A stretch of DNA of 64,000 nucleotides from Chelatococcus sambhunathii (GTDB taxonomy: Bacteria > Pseudomonadota > Alphaproteobacteria > Rhizobiales > Methylopilaceae). Of this stretch, positions 55,463 through 64,000 are shown piece by piece. Made by a program: the position numbers and the translations under genes. The notes below the pieces were generated by a model. The model ran no database searches. It saw nothing but the letters and a program-made list of their open reading frames with translations, and was not told where the DNA came from. The first letter of the stretch is position 1. Every line of letters begins with the position of its first letter. Location of the stretch: positions 62,001-126,000 of the forward strand of contig JADBEO010000005.1 of NCBI GenBank assembly GCA_031316315.1. Direction: 5' to 3'.

Positions 55463-56866
55463 ATGAGCAAGAAGAAGCGGGCTGGCCTTCGGGAGTCGAT
55501 CGCCGAGCGGCGTGGCGTGGGCGACCTCGAGGCCGCGCGGGAGTGGGTCGACGACCGCGGCATCGAGGAGCTCGAGTGTCTCGTCCCCGACCAAGCAGGC
55601 GTCGCGCGCGGCAAGATCATGCCGGCGCAGAAGTTCTTCCAGTCGCCGACGATGAACATGCCGTCGTCGATCTTCCACCAGACGATCTCTGGCGGCTACG
55701 CCGACGAGGACGAGCCGGGCGGCGGCGACCCGACCGACGCGGACCTGGTGCTGGAGCCGGACTGGTCGACGCTGTCGAGCGTTCCCTGGGCCAACGACCC
55801 CACCGGCCAGATCATCCACGACGCCTTCCATCGCGACGGCCGGCCTGCGGAGGTGTCGCCGCGCCAGCTGCTGAAGCGCGTCGTCGATCTCTACGCCCAC
55901 AAGGGCTGGGCGCCGATCATCGCGCCGGAGATCGAGTTCTATCTGGTCAAGCCCAACACCGATCCGGACTATCCGCTGGAGCCGCCGATCGGCCGTTCGG
56001 GGCGGCCGGAGACGGGCCGGCAGTCCTACTCGATCTCTGCGGTCAACGAATTCGACCAGCTGTTCGAGGACATCTATGCCTTCTCGGAGGCGCAGGGGCT
56101 GGAGATCGACACGCTGATCCATGAGGAGGGCGCGGCGCAGATGGAGATCAACCTCCGTCACGGCGCCCCGCTCGAACTCGCCGATCAGGTCTTCCTGTTC
56201 AAGCGGACGATCCGAGAGGCCGCGCTCAAACACAACATGTACGCGACCTTCATGGCGAAGCCGATCGCGAACCAGCCCGGCTCGGCGATGCATATTCACC
56301 AGTCGGTGCGGGACCGGAAGTCGGAGAAGAACATTTTCGCCGACGAGCAGGGAAAACCGTCGGCCGAGTTCTTCTCGTTCCTCGCGGGGACGCAGAAGTA
56401 TCTGCCGACCGTGATGTGCGTGCTGGCGCCTTACGTGAACTCTTACCGGCGCCTCACGCGTCAGTCCTCCGCCCCGATCAACGTCCAGTGGGGCTACGAC
56501 AACCGAACCACCGGCATCCGGGTGCCGCCCTCGGGCCCGGAGGCGCGCCGGGTCGAGAACCGGGTGCCGTCATCCGACGCCAACCCCTATCTCGCCATCG
56601 CCGCCTCTTTGGCCTGCGGCTATCTCGGCATGGTCGAGGGGCTGACGCCGACCGAGCCGATCGACGGCTCGGCGCACGGCCTCGACTACGATTTGCCGCG
56701 GGGCCTGCTCGAGGCGGTGGCCGCCTTCGAAGGCTGTGAGCCGCTGCAGGACGTGTTCGGCCGGACCTTCATCGCGACTTACGGCGCGATCAAGCGCGCC
56801 GAGTTCGAGACCTTCATGCGGGTCATCAGCCCATGGGAGCGCGAGTACCTGCTGCTCAACGTGTGA
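55463..56866 (+). CDS. puuA: Gamma-glutamylputrescine synthetase-like protein (glutamine synthetase family)
   Basis: A 467-residue enzyme of the glutamine synthetase superfamily. Metal/ATP residues are in APEIEFYL, EEGAAQMEINL and HIHQSVRD; the NRTTGIRVP loop and NPYLAIAASLACG are present, and the N-terminal beta-grasp lacks the tag of true GlnA. Neighbouring putrescine uptake genes point to ligation of glutamate to putrescine, the first step of the Puu pathway. Its 3' end overlaps the APC gene by 11 bases. Other amines or glutamine as substrate remain possible. Confidence 0.85.
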   Translation: MSKKKRAGLRESIAERRGVGDLEAAREWVDDRGIEELECLVPDQAGVARGKIMPAQKFFQSPTMNMPSSIFHQTISGGYADEDEPGGGDPTDADLVLEPDWSTLSSVPWANDPTGQIIHDAFHRDGRPAEVSPRQLLKRVVDLYAHKGWAPIIAPEIEFYLVKPNTDPDYPLEPPIGRSGRPETGRQSYSISAVNEFDQLFEDIYAFSEAQGLEIDTLIHEEGAAQMEINLRHGAPLELADQVFLFKRTIREAALKHNMYATFMAKPIANQPGSAMHIHQSVRDRKSEKNIFADEQGKPSAEFFSFLAGTQKYLPTVMCVLAPYVNSYRRLTRQSSAPINVQWGYDNRTTGIRVPPSGPEARRVENRVPSSDANPYLAIAASLACGYLGMVEGLTPTEPIDGSAHGLDYDLPRGLLEAVAAFEGCEPLQDVFGRTFIATYGAIKRAEFETFMRVISPWEREYLLLNV

Positions 56867-58322
56867 GGCCGGCGGCCGGGCCCGCCCGCCGCTGCACCAC
56901 GGAATGGTGGCGGCTGTAGGCGAAATAGATCGCGAGGCCGATCGCCATCCAAACAAAGAGCCGGATCCAGGTGTCGAGGGGCAGCCCGACCATCAGCGCG
57001 AGGCAGAACAGGACGCCGAGGATCGGCGTGACCGGTACGCCCGGCGCGCGGAACGGCCGGTGCGCCTCCGCCTCGCTCCGGCGCAGATACATCACTGCGG
57101 CGCAGACCAGGATGAAGGCGAACAGCGTGCCGATCGACACCATCTCGCCCAGCAGCGAGATCGGGAACAGGCCGCCGATCAACGCCACGCAGCCGCCGAT
57201 CAGATACTGGCTGAGATAGGGCGTGCCGAACTTCGGGTGGACCTTGGAGAACATGGGCGGCAGCAGGCCGTCCTTCGACATGGTGTAAAAGATGCGGCTC
57301 TGGCCGTAGAGCAGGACGAGCATGACGGTGGTGAGGCCGGCGATCGCGCCGATCTTGATCGGCCAGGTGAACCAGCCCATGCCGACGGCGTCCGCGCCCT
57401 TGGCGATAGGGTCCGGCACGTTGAGCTCGGTATAGGGGATCAGCCCCGTCAGCACCGCCGCGACCAGCACGTAGAGCACCGCGCAAACCGCGAGCGAGCC
57501 GAGGATGCCGATCGGCATGTCGGTCTGGGGCTTGCGCGCCTCCTGGGCCGCGGTCGAAACGGCGTCGAAGCCGATATAGGCGAAGAACACCACGCCCGCC
57601 CCGCGCAGCACCCCTGACCAGCCGAACTCGCCGAACGCGCCCTTGTTCTCCGGGACCAGCGGCGACCAGTGCGAGGTGTCGACATAGAAGGCCCCGATGA
57701 CGATGAAGCCCAGCACCACCGCAAGCTTCACCGCCACCATGACGTTGTTCACCGTCGCCGACTCCCGGGTGCCGCGCGCGAGCATGAACGTCAGCAGCAG
57801 CACGATCATCGCAGCGGGGAGGTTGAAGAGGCCGGTGACGGTCGAGCCGTCGACGAGCTTCACGGTCGAGCCCAAAGAGTTGGTGAACTGCGGCGGCAGA
57901 TGGATTCCGACGTCCCTGAGGATCGAGACCAGATAGCCCGACCAGCCGACCGAGACGGTCGCGGCCCCCATTGCGTATTCCAGCACCAAGTCCCAGCCGA
58001 TGATCCAGGCGAAGAACTCGCCGAGCGTGGCGTAGGTGTAGGTGTAGCTCGATCCGGCGATCGGGATCAGCGCCGAGAGCTCGGCATAGCAAAGGCCGAC
58101 GAAGGCGCAAGCGACGGCGGCCAATGTGAAGGAGAGCATCACGCCGGGGCCGGCGTAGTTCGCCGCCGCCGTTCCGGTCAGCACGAAGATGCCGGCGCCG
58201 ATGATGCCGCCGATGCCGATCGCCATGATCGACAGGGCGCTGAGCGACTTCGAGAGGGTGTGGCCCTCTTCGTCGCCGGTCAGGTCCTCGAGCCGCTTCC
58301 GCAACGTGAGCGCAGAGGCCAT
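56856..58322 (-). CDS. APC-family amino acid/polyamine permease
   Basis: A 488-residue permease with about 12 membrane helices; the helix-1 motif GIGGIIGAGIFVLTG of the APC superfamily and GYDAVSTAAQEARKP-type loop (GFDAVSTAAQEA) are present. The cationic-amino-acid transporter branch is likely. Its location next to polyamine genes suggests amine or amino acid uptake in the same pathway. It converges with and overlaps the puuA-like gene. Confidence 0.88.
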   Translation of the reverse strand: MASALTLRKRLEDLTGDEEGHTLSKSLSALSIMAIGIGGIIGAGIFVLTGTAAANYAGPGVMLSFTLAAVACAFVGLCYAELSALIPIAGSSYTYTYATLGEFFAWIIGWDLVLEYAMGAATVSVGWSGYLVSILRDVGIHLPPQFTNSLGSTVKLVDGSTVTGLFNLPAAMIVLLLTFMLARGTRESATVNNVMVAVKLAVVLGFIVIGAFYVDTSHWSPLVPENKGAFGEFGWSGVLRGAGVVFFAYIGFDAVSTAAQEARKPQTDMPIGILGSLAVCAVLYVLVAAVLTGLIPYTELNVPDPIAKGADAVGMGWFTWPIKIGAIAGLTTVMLVLLYGQSRIFYTMSKDGLLPPMFSKVHPKFGTPYLSQYLIGGCVALIGGLFPISLLGEMVSIGTLFAFILVCAAVMYLRRSEAEAHRPFRAPGVPVTPILGVLFCLALMVGLPLDTWIRLFVWMAIGLAIYFAYSRHHSVVQRRAGPAAGLTR

Positions 58323-58452
58323 GCCGATCCCTCCTCGTCCGCAGGCTCGACGACCGTCGCAAGTTCCGGGCCGCAGGCCCGATCATGTCACCCGGTCGTC
58401 TTATGGCGCGGAAGCGCTGGGGCAACGCAGAGGAAAGTCGCGGCCGAAGCCG

Positions 58453-59202
58453 TCACAGGCCGCGCTTGACCCAGCCCTCGGTCATGGCGACGCCGCGGTC
58501 GAGGTCGACGGGGAAGTCGAGTTCGCTCCATTCGAGGCCCTCGATCGACCGGACGCCGACCTCGCCCTGATGGTAGCGGGCGATGCCGTCGATCGCGGAG
58601 AGGTACCAGCGCTTCAGGCCCTCCTCGCTGCGCAGCAGACGCTCGATCTCGGCGACGAAGGTCTTCGCGCCCTCGGCGGTGAAGCGCAGGAAGCCGATCG
58701 ACTCGCCGGTGACGAGCTCCGACGGCAGCGTCTTGCCGATCGCCAGCAGGCGGTCGCCGTCGGCGCGGACCTTCATGTCGTCGCTGTCATATTCGGCCTT
58801 GATGTCGATCGTCACCGTGATCGGCGCGGTCGCCGGATCGGCCAAGACGCGCTTTGCGATTTCCGGCTCGATCATGGTATCGCCGTTCAGGATCACGAAC
58901 GGCTGCCGCATCTCGTGACGCGCGATCCAGCAGCTCGCGAGGTTGTCGGCGAGCTCGAAGAACGGGTTGTGGGTGGCGCGGAGCGTGACGCCCGGCAGCG
59001 AGATCGCCGCGAGCGCATGATCGACCTTGCTGGCCTCGAAGCCAGTCACGACCACCACGTCGTCGACGCCGGCCGCCGCGAGGGAGCGGACCTGCCATTC
59101 GACCAGCGGCCGGCCGGCGAAGGGGATCAGGCACTTCGGGGTCTCGGCGGTGAGCGGCAGCAGGCGACGTCCCTGGCCCGCGCTCAGGATAATGGCTTTC
59201 AC
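58453..59202 (-). CDS. Sugar- or choline-phosphate nucleotidyltransferase
   Basis: A 249-residue NTP-transferase: signature ILSAGQGRRLLPLTAETPKC, then NGDTMIEPEI with the metal Asp. The size and the ESIGFLRF / GEVGVRSIEGLEWSELDFP parts fit the LicC-type phosphocholine/sugar-1-phosphate nucleotidyltransferases. It activates a small phosphate for cell-surface synthesis. Start is GTG 59,202. It lies 16 bases downstream of the GST gene. Confidence 0.85.
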   Translation of the reverse strand: MKAIILSAGQGRRLLPLTAETPKCLIPFAGRPLVEWQVRSLAAAGVDDVVVVTGFEASKVDHALAAISLPGVTLRATHNPFFELADNLASCWIARHEMRQPFVILNGDTMIEPEIAKRVLADPATAPITVTIDIKAEYDSDDMKVRADGDRLLAIGKTLPSELVTGESIGFLRFTAEGAKTFVAEIERLLRSEEGLKRWYLSAIDGIARYHQGEVGVRSIEGLEWSELDFPVDLDRGVAMTEGWVKRGL

Positions 59203-59218
59203 GTCGAAAGGGCCTTCT

Positions 59219-59911
59219 TCAGAAATCGAGGTCCGCGTAGTGCGGCGCGGGCGCCGTGCCGGCGACCGTCTCGCCGAGCAGCGGGCGGAAAGAGGGGCGC
59301 GACTTGACCCGCGCGTACCAGCCGCGCGCGGTCTCGTCCTCGTCCCACGGTACGTCGCCGAGATAGTCGACGACTGAAAAATGCGCGGCCGCCGCGAGGT
59401 CGGCGTAGGACAGGCGGTCGCCGGCGAGCCAGTTCCGCTGGCGGATCAGGTAGCCGACATATTTGAGATGGTAGCGGATGTTCGCCCGGCCGGCGCGGAT
59501 CGCCGCCATCTCGGGCGCGCCGCCGCCGGCGTTGGTCGGCATGAAGCGCTTGTAGATCTTCTCGGTGACGAGGTGGTTCGAGACCTCGTCGAAGAACTTG
59601 CGGTTGAACCAGTCGGTCAGCCGCCGCGTCTCGACCCGCTCGCGCGGGTTCTCCGGCAGCAGGCGGCGGGGGCCGAGCGCCAAGCCGCGAGTCTCGTCGA
59701 GATACTCGGCGATCACGTCCGCGCCCGGCACCGACGGCATTGAGGCCTCCACCAGCACCGGCGTCGTGCCCGCAGGATTGAGCGCGAGGAATGGCTGCCG
59801 CCGCTCCCAGACGCGCTCCTCGACCAGTTCGGCGTCGAGCCCGTACTCGCCCATGACGAGCCGCACGAACCGCGAATGCGGGCAAAGCGGATGGTGGTAG
59901 AGGATCGCCAT
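59219..59911 (-). CDS. Glutathione S-transferase family protein
   Basis: A 230-residue protein: thioredoxin-like N-terminus (about 1-80; ILYHHPLCPHSRFVRL, GTTPVLVEA, DVIAEYLDE) and helical C-terminus with the DRLSYADLAAAAHFS motif. A Cys and Ser in LCPHS take the place of the catalytic residue. It may conjugate glutathione or act in stress protection. ATG 59,911 fits the family. It is divergent from uppP. Confidence 0.88.
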   Translation of the reverse strand: MAILYHHPLCPHSRFVRLVMGEYGLDAELVEERVWERRQPFLALNPAGTTPVLVEASMPSVPGADVIAEYLDETRGLALGPRRLLPENPRERVETRRLTDWFNRKFFDEVSNHLVTEKIYKRFMPTNAGGGAPEMAAIRAGRANIRYHLKYVGYLIRQRNWLAGDRLSYADLAAAAHFSVVDYLGDVPWDEDETARGWYARVKSRPSFRPLLGETVAGTAPAPHYADLDF

Positions 59912-60080
59912 TGATGCCGGAACGAGCCGCGGAGCGTGCGGGAGGAGGGGTGTGGCCGTGGCGCTTCGGGCGGCGTCGGAACGCCGGCGCGTCGTGGCGC
60001 GGAGCAAGGGCTTTCGTATAGAACCGCCTCGCCCGCGCGACAACAGCGAATCGCCGCGCGCCTTCCGGGGATGAGCCGTC

Positions 60081-60953
60081 ATGGATCTGATGCGCCTGTT
60101 CGAGGCCGCCCTGCTCGGCGTGGTCGAGGGACTGACCGAGTTCCTTCCGGTCTCCTCGACCGGGCATCTGCTGCTGCTCGGCCACTTCCTCGGCTTCGAG
60201 TCCACCGGCAAGACCTTCGAGGTGCTGATACAGCTCGGCGCGATTCTCGCGATCCTGCTGGTCTATTCGGGGCGTCTGATCAACGTCGCCGTCCGTTTGC
60301 CGGGCGATCCCGCCGCGCGGCGCTTCGTCCTCGGCGTGCTGATCGCGTTCCTGCCTGCCGCCGTCATCGGCGCGGCGATGCACGGCTTCATCAAGCAGGT
60401 TCTGTTCGAGACACCGATCGTGGTGTGCATCGCCCTGATCGTCGGCGGGCTCGTGCTGCTGTGGGTCGACATGCGCCACCAGCCGCAGGTCATCCCGGTG
60501 CGCGACACATCGGGCCCGGTCCATGGCTGGCAGGGCGAGGCGCAGCCCGACGTCGCCTATGACGACGCCATGCGCTTCCCGCTCGGCATGTGCCTCGTCA
60601 TCGGCCTGTGCCAATGCCTCGCGCTGATCCCGGGCGTGTCGCGCTCCGGCTCCACCATCGTCGGCGCGCTGCTGCTGGGGGCCTCGAAGCGGGCGGCAGC
60701 GGAGTTCTCCTTCTTCCTCGCGATGCCGACCATGGCGGGCGCCTTCGCCTATGACCTCTACAAGAACCGCGCGGCGCTGAACTTCGACGACGCGGCGCTG
60801 ATCGGCGTCGGCTTCGTCTGCGCGTTCCTCACGGCGTTGATCGTGGTGCGCTTCGTGCTCGACTTCATCTCCCGTCACGGTTTCGCGCCCTTCGCCTGGT
60901 GGCGCCTGATCATCGGCGCGGCGGGACTTGCGGGCGTGCTCGTCTACGGGTGA
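60081..60953 (+). CDS. uppP: Undecaprenyl-diphosphatase
   Basis: A 290-residue membrane enzyme recycling undecaprenyl diphosphate for peptidoglycan synthesis. The two catalytic motifs are complete: [20 protein letters not shown] and [17 protein letters not shown]. Seven to eight membrane helices. Also known for bacitracin resistance. Length is usual with a central insert (about 135-155). An ABC ATPase gene follows after two bases. Confidence 0.95.
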   Translation: MDLMRLFEAALLGVVEGLTEFLPVSSTGHLLLLGHFLGFESTGKTFEVLIQLGAILAILLVYSGRLINVAVRLPGDPAARRFVLGVLIAFLPAAVIGAAMHGFIKQVLFETPIVVCIALIVGGLVLLWVDMRHQPQVIPVRDTSGPVHGWQGEAQPDVAYDDAMRFPLGMCLVIGLCQCLALIPGVSRSGSTIVGALLLGASKRAAAEFSFFLAMPTMAGAFAYDLYKNRAALNFDDAALIGVGFVCAFLTALIVVRFVLDFISRHGFAPFAWWRLIIGAAGLAGVLVYG

Positions 60954-60955
60954 GC

Positions 60956-62062
60956 ATGACGGCCTCCACACCGGAGCCGCTTGCAACGCACATGGCGAAA
61001 ATCGTTCTCAACGACGTCTCGAAGATCCATCGCGGCGGCGTCGAGGCGCTGCGCGACGTCTCGCTCGACCTGCCGGACGGCGCGATCACGGCGGTGACCG
61101 GGCCGGCCGGCGCCGGGAAGACCACGCTGCTCCGGCTGATCGCCGCGCAGGACGCGCCAACCGCCGGGACCGTCGAGGTCGGCGACGCGGTCAGCCAGTC
61201 CTGGCGGCTCGGCCGGTCCAAGGTCGTGGAGTTCGCGGAGCGTGGCGCGCTCAAGGGATCGCGCAACGTCTACGACACGATGGCGGCCGGCCTGACGGAG
61301 CGCGGCCTGAAGCGCTCCGAGGCGGAGGCGGCCGTCCTGAAGGCGGCCGACGCGGTGGAGCTCGGCCCGTTCATGGCCCGGCGCGTTTCGAGCCTCTCGG
61401 ACGGCGAACGGACCCGCGTCATCCTCGGCCGCGCCTTCGCGCACCAGCCGCGCGCGATCTTGCTGGACGATCCCTTCGCCGGCCTCGACGCCGTCCGCCG
61501 GATGGCGCTCAGGCGCGAGCTCAGGGCGCTGAAGGCGGCCGGAGCGACGATCCTCCTTGCGACCCACGACTGGACCGACGCGCTGGCGCTCGCCGACCAT
61601 CTGGTCGTGCTCGATCGCGGCCATCTCGTCGCGAGCGGCCCGGCGCGCGCTCTTTACGATCGTCCGCCGACGGCGGAGGCCGCCCGGCTCATCGGCGATC
61701 CGCCGATGAACGTGTTGCCAGTGCGCGCCAACCAGACGGGCCTGTCGCTCGAGGACGGCACCCATTTCGGCGCGACCAGCGTGATGACGACGGCGACCTT
61801 CGCACTGCTCGGCGTCAGGCCCGAGGCCCTCTTCGCGGTCGACGACGAACGCGCGCCTCACGCCGCGGCGACCTTCCCGGTGCGGGTCGAGGAGATCGAG
61901 CGCGGCGCGAACGTGAACCTGGTGCATGGCTTCGTAGGCTCGCACGCGTTCGTTGGCCGCGTTGCGGGGCATGTGGAAGCGCCGGCGTCGGGCCTGCTGA
62001 AGCTCGGGGCTGCGCGGGAGGCGCTCGTCCTGTTCGACGCCGAGACGGGCGCCGCGGCCTGA
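60956..62062 (+). CDS. Orphan ABC transporter ATP-binding protein
   Basis: A 368-residue ATPase of the MalK/UgpC-type. Walker A TGPAGAGKTTLLRL and Walker B AILLDDPFAGLD are normal, but the signature is SSLSDGERTRVIL instead of LSGGQ and the Asp-Glu of Walker B reads DDP. The C-terminal part (about 235-368) looks like a TOBE-type domain. ATG 60,956 directly follows uppP; ATG 60,992 (MAKIVLND) is the more family-like start. No permease or binding-protein gene is nearby, so its transporter is unknown. Confidence 0.8.
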   Translation: MTASTPEPLATHMAKIVLNDVSKIHRGGVEALRDVSLDLPDGAITAVTGPAGAGKTTLLRLIAAQDAPTAGTVEVGDAVSQSWRLGRSKVVEFAERGALKGSRNVYDTMAAGLTERGLKRSEAEAAVLKAADAVELGPFMARRVSSLSDGERTRVILGRAFAHQPRAILLDDPFAGLDAVRRMALRRELRALKAAGATILLATHDWTDALALADHLVVLDRGHLVASGPARALYDRPPTAEAARLIGDPPMNVLPVRANQTGLSLEDGTHFGATSVMTTATFALLGVRPEALFAVDDERAPHAAATFPVRVEEIERGANVNLVHGFVGSHAFVGRVAGHVEAPASGLLKLGAAREALVLFDAETGAAA

Positions 62063-62155
62063 CCGGATGTTCGGTCATTCGGCGGAAGGTCGGGGTTTTT
62101 GGAGCGCTTCCAGGAGCGCATCCTTGGCGTCGGCGTTACGGCCAGGACGAACGAT

Positions 62156-62374
62156 ATGCCATGGGAACCGAGGCCCGAGGTCGTCGATGTGATGGCCCGT
62201 TGGCTGTTCCGGAAGGAACATCCGGACGTGCTCGACTGGGAGGCGGAGGAGAAGGCGGCAGAGCCGAACAAACCGGCCACGACCGCCAAGGAAGCCGACA
62301 TCCGCTCCGAATATGAGGAGCGCGCGCGTCAGATGCTGATCATCGCCCGCAGGAACAGCGGCAGCGGCGGGTAG
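62156..62374 (+). CDS. Small hydrophilic protein, unknown
   Basis: A 72-residue frame from ATG 62,156 (MPWEPRPEVVDVMARWL), with a longer TTG reading from 62,099. It is helical with acidic residues and a C-terminal ERARQMLIIARRN helix. No family recognised. It is on the plus strand after the ABC gene and in front of the convergent PEP carboxylase-like gene. Confidence 0.4.
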   Translation: MPWEPRPEVVDVMARWLFRKEHPDVLDWEAEEKAAEPNKPATTAKEADIRSEYEERARQMLIIARRNSGSGG

Positions 62375-62499
62375 GACACGCCGTCGTCGCTGGGCCCGAA
62401 GAACCAGAATGTTCCGAGTTTGCCACTTTGGTGAGGAACTCGGAAACATCTGAGTTCCCTGTGATGGATGCTCGGATCAAGCCCGGGCGTGAAGCTGCG

Positions 62500-64000
62500 T
62501 CAGCCGAACGCGCCCACCGAGTGGCCCACCGCGGCGCTCACCTCGCGCACCAGCGCGAACAGCTCGGCCATCGGCTGGAACAGCTCGCGGTGCTCCCGCT
62601 CGTAGCCGCCCGCCGTCCGGAACCCCTTCGGCTCATGGTAGTCGAGTTCAGCCGCGCGGTCGGGCTTGGCCGGGAAGATCGCCTCGAGCATCTTCAGCGG
62701 CTCCGTGACGTCGAGACGCAGGATGCGGGCGACCGCCATGTCGTGGGTGAGGCCGCTCTTCGGCGCGAAGCTCGGGATCTCGATCGCGAGCAGCCAGATG
62801 CGTTCGACCAAAGCGAGCCGGATCGCGTGCAGCAGCAGCTCTTCGGCCGCCATCGAGGGGGCGTCGCTCCAGACGCCCTTGAGCGCGAGATGGTCCACTT
62901 GGATCTTGCGCAGCATGGCGGCGGCGGAGGACGAGATGCCAAGCCGCTCCAGCGCCGCCGAGACGCGGATCAGCGCCTCGCGCTGCTTCGGATCGGCCTC
63001 GTGCTCGGCGCGGTTGAGCCAGGAGCTCGGATCGAGCGAGGCGACGATGGCGCGCAGGACGTCGAGGTCGGAGTGCTTCAGCGCATGCGCCGCGAAGTCC
63101 ATGGCGCGGCGAAAGCGCGGGCTCTTCGCCATCAGCTCGGCGAAGGACTGCGGATGGCGCGAGAGCGCGGAGCCAAGGCCCTGGATCGTGTTCGCGCACC
63201 AGCCGAGCTGCTGCAGGATCGCATTGTTCGGGATCGCCCGGAGCTCGCGGGGATGGCGGATCACCGCCGGACCACCCATGCCGTCGACCTGCCGCGCGCT
63301 TGGGCGCGACCCGGTCGGATCGAGCAGCGCCGGGCCGAAGGCGCCGAGCAGCGCGGCGTAGCCCGGGTCCTCGACGAGCTCCTCCATCGCCGCGCAGATC
63401 GCGCCAAAGAAGTCGGCGGCGAAATCAGGGTCGGCATAGACCGGATCCGGCGGCAGCCGCGACGCCTCCGGCCGCGCGTCCTCGTCGAAGACGTGCTCGG
63501 CGATGCGCGCGACAGAGGCGAGGGCGAGAGCCTCGGATCCGAACAGCAGGTAGCCGTCGCCGCCCTGAAACGCGCTCTCCTCGCGCACTGTAAGGCCCGC
63601 CCGCGCGAGCTCCTTTCGGGCGCGCGTCGGGTTCAAAAACTTCAGTCGGTCGAGCAGCGCGTCCGGATGGGCGCCGCGCCCGATGCTCTCGCCGTGCGTG
63701 TCGAAGAAGACGACCTCGACGTCGGCGACGCCGTGCCGCGTCAGCGTCTCGGCGATCTTCAGCCGCTGGCGCTCGATCATGTAGCTGGCGGCGAGCTGGC
63801 CGACGTAGCGGCCGGAATCCGAGTAGCCGAACTCGAGCGCCAGCGTGCCGGTGCGAGTCAGGTAGTCGCGGAAATGACGGCTCCTGAGCGCCTCGTCGAG
63901 CACGCGGGAGCCGCGCTCAAGCGCCTCCGCGGTCTCGAACAACGGGCTGATCTCGATCCGGTCGTCGATCCCGAACAGCCGCGCGAGCCACAGCGCGCAC
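62500..64000 (-). CDS. Phosphoenolpyruvate carboxylase-like protein, C-terminal part (cut by the window edge)
   Basis: The frame is open to the window end; 500 residues are visible. The PEP-carboxylase fold is clear (SPLFETAEAL, EFGYSDSGRYVGQL, GRPSARQ-like SRPSARQVDG, GLGSAL). Yet key sites differ: the GRGG loop carrying the essential Arg reads DTHGESIGRG, the substrate Lys of GYSDSxKD is Arg-Tyr, and the invariant C-terminal Gln/Arg-Asn-Thr-Gly is replaced by GAFG. The enzyme that makes oxaloacetate from PEP and bicarbonate is thus probably inactive or altered here. The N-terminal part with the catalytic His lies beyond the window. Confidence 0.75.
   Translation of the reverse strand, partial: CALWLARLFGIDDRIEISPLFETAEALERGSRVLDEALRSRHFRDYLTRTGTLALEFGYSDSGRYVGQLAASYMIERQRLKIAETLTRHGVADVEVVFFDTHGESIGRGAHPDALLDRLKFLNPTRARKELARAGLTVREESAFQGGDGYLLFGSEALALASVARIAEHVFDEDARPEASRLPPDPVYADPDFAADFFGAICAAMEELVEDPGYAALLGAFGPALLDPTGSRPSARQVDGMGGPAVIRHPRELRAIPNNAILQQLGWCANTIQGLGSALSRHPQSFAELMAKSPRFRRAMDFAAHALKHSDLDVLRAIVASLDPSSWLNRAEHEADPKQREALIRVSAALERLGISSSAAAMLRKIQVDHLALKGVWSDAPSMAAEELLLHAIRLALVERIWLLAIEIPSFAPKSGLTHDMAVARILRLDVTEPLKMLEAIFPAKPDRAAELDYHEPKGFRTAGGYEREHRELFQPMAELFALVREVSAAVGHSVGAFG

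Noticed and set aside
62400..62450. Inverted repeat TTCCGAGTT/AACTCGGAA after the small 62,156 gene
   Set aside because: Nine-base arms and a 15-base loop without a T run; too weak to call a terminator.

Overview
The window is GC-rich DNA from an alphaproteobacterium, most likely of the order Hyphomicrobiales (Rhizobiales). The evidence is the ccmABCDG cytochrome c maturation genes, aconitase A, ispG behind a Zur-type regulator, genes for DUF2794, DUF1223 and Trm112-like proteins, a GGAAC-N16-CGTT promoter of the EcfG general-stress type, and dispersed palindromic repeats between convergent genes. The family or genus cannot be fixed from the sequence alone.

Region 1 (1 to about 15,789) is the right part of an integrated element, probably a prophage or prophage-derived island. 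It starts with podovirus-like internal/ejection proteins (to 3516) and ends with a tyrosine integrase next to a lone tRNA 3' end (T-arm, acceptor strand and CCA at 15,762-15,789), which marks the attachment site. In between lie many cargo genes: a CHASE4-GGDEF-EAL cyclic-di-GMP enzyme with intact motifs, a SRAP (HMCES/YedK-type) protein, an AT-rich AAA ATPase with a DUF4143-like C-terminus, a row of small exported proteins including a frameshifted thermonuclease, a PIN-like protein divergent from an unknown helical protein, and a lipoprotein.

Region 2 (15.8-21.5 kb) holds small stress-type or unknown genes (DUF378 membrane protein, low-affinity iron permease-like protein, small acidic and coiled-coil proteins) and a soluble phosphodiesterase with a PAS-like N-terminus, a degenerate GGDEF and an intact EAL domain. 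Region 3 (21.5-36.3 kb) is mostly housekeeping: zur-ispG, a stress-promoter exported protein, an ABM protein with glucokinase, a pseudouridine synthase, a lipid-kinase-like protein, a PQQ-type sugar dehydrogenase, argE, a DUF2945 gene pair, an MscS channel, a hybrid histidine kinase and ribB. Region 4 (36.3-48.8 kb) has the ccm genes, interrupted by an antiparallel PepSY gene, then acnA, DUF1223, an exported hydrolase, DUF2794, Trm112, a Lon N-domain protein, a CnoX-like chaperedoxin and NDH-2.

Region 5 (48.9-58.3 kb) combines a frameshifted chemoreceptor carrying a PilZ domain with a putrescine module: potFGHI on the minus strand, a divergent PuuA-like gamma-glutamylputrescine synthetase, and an APC permease. 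Region 6 (58.4-64 kb) has a sugar/choline-phosphate nucleotidyltransferase, a GST, uppP, an orphan ABC ATPase, and at the edge a phosphoenolpyruvate carboxylase homologue that has lost several catalytic signatures.

The most unusual parts are the cargo of the integrated element, the PepSY insertion into the ccm genes, and the degenerate PEP carboxylase homologue. No CRISPR array, rRNA operon or complete tRNA was seen.
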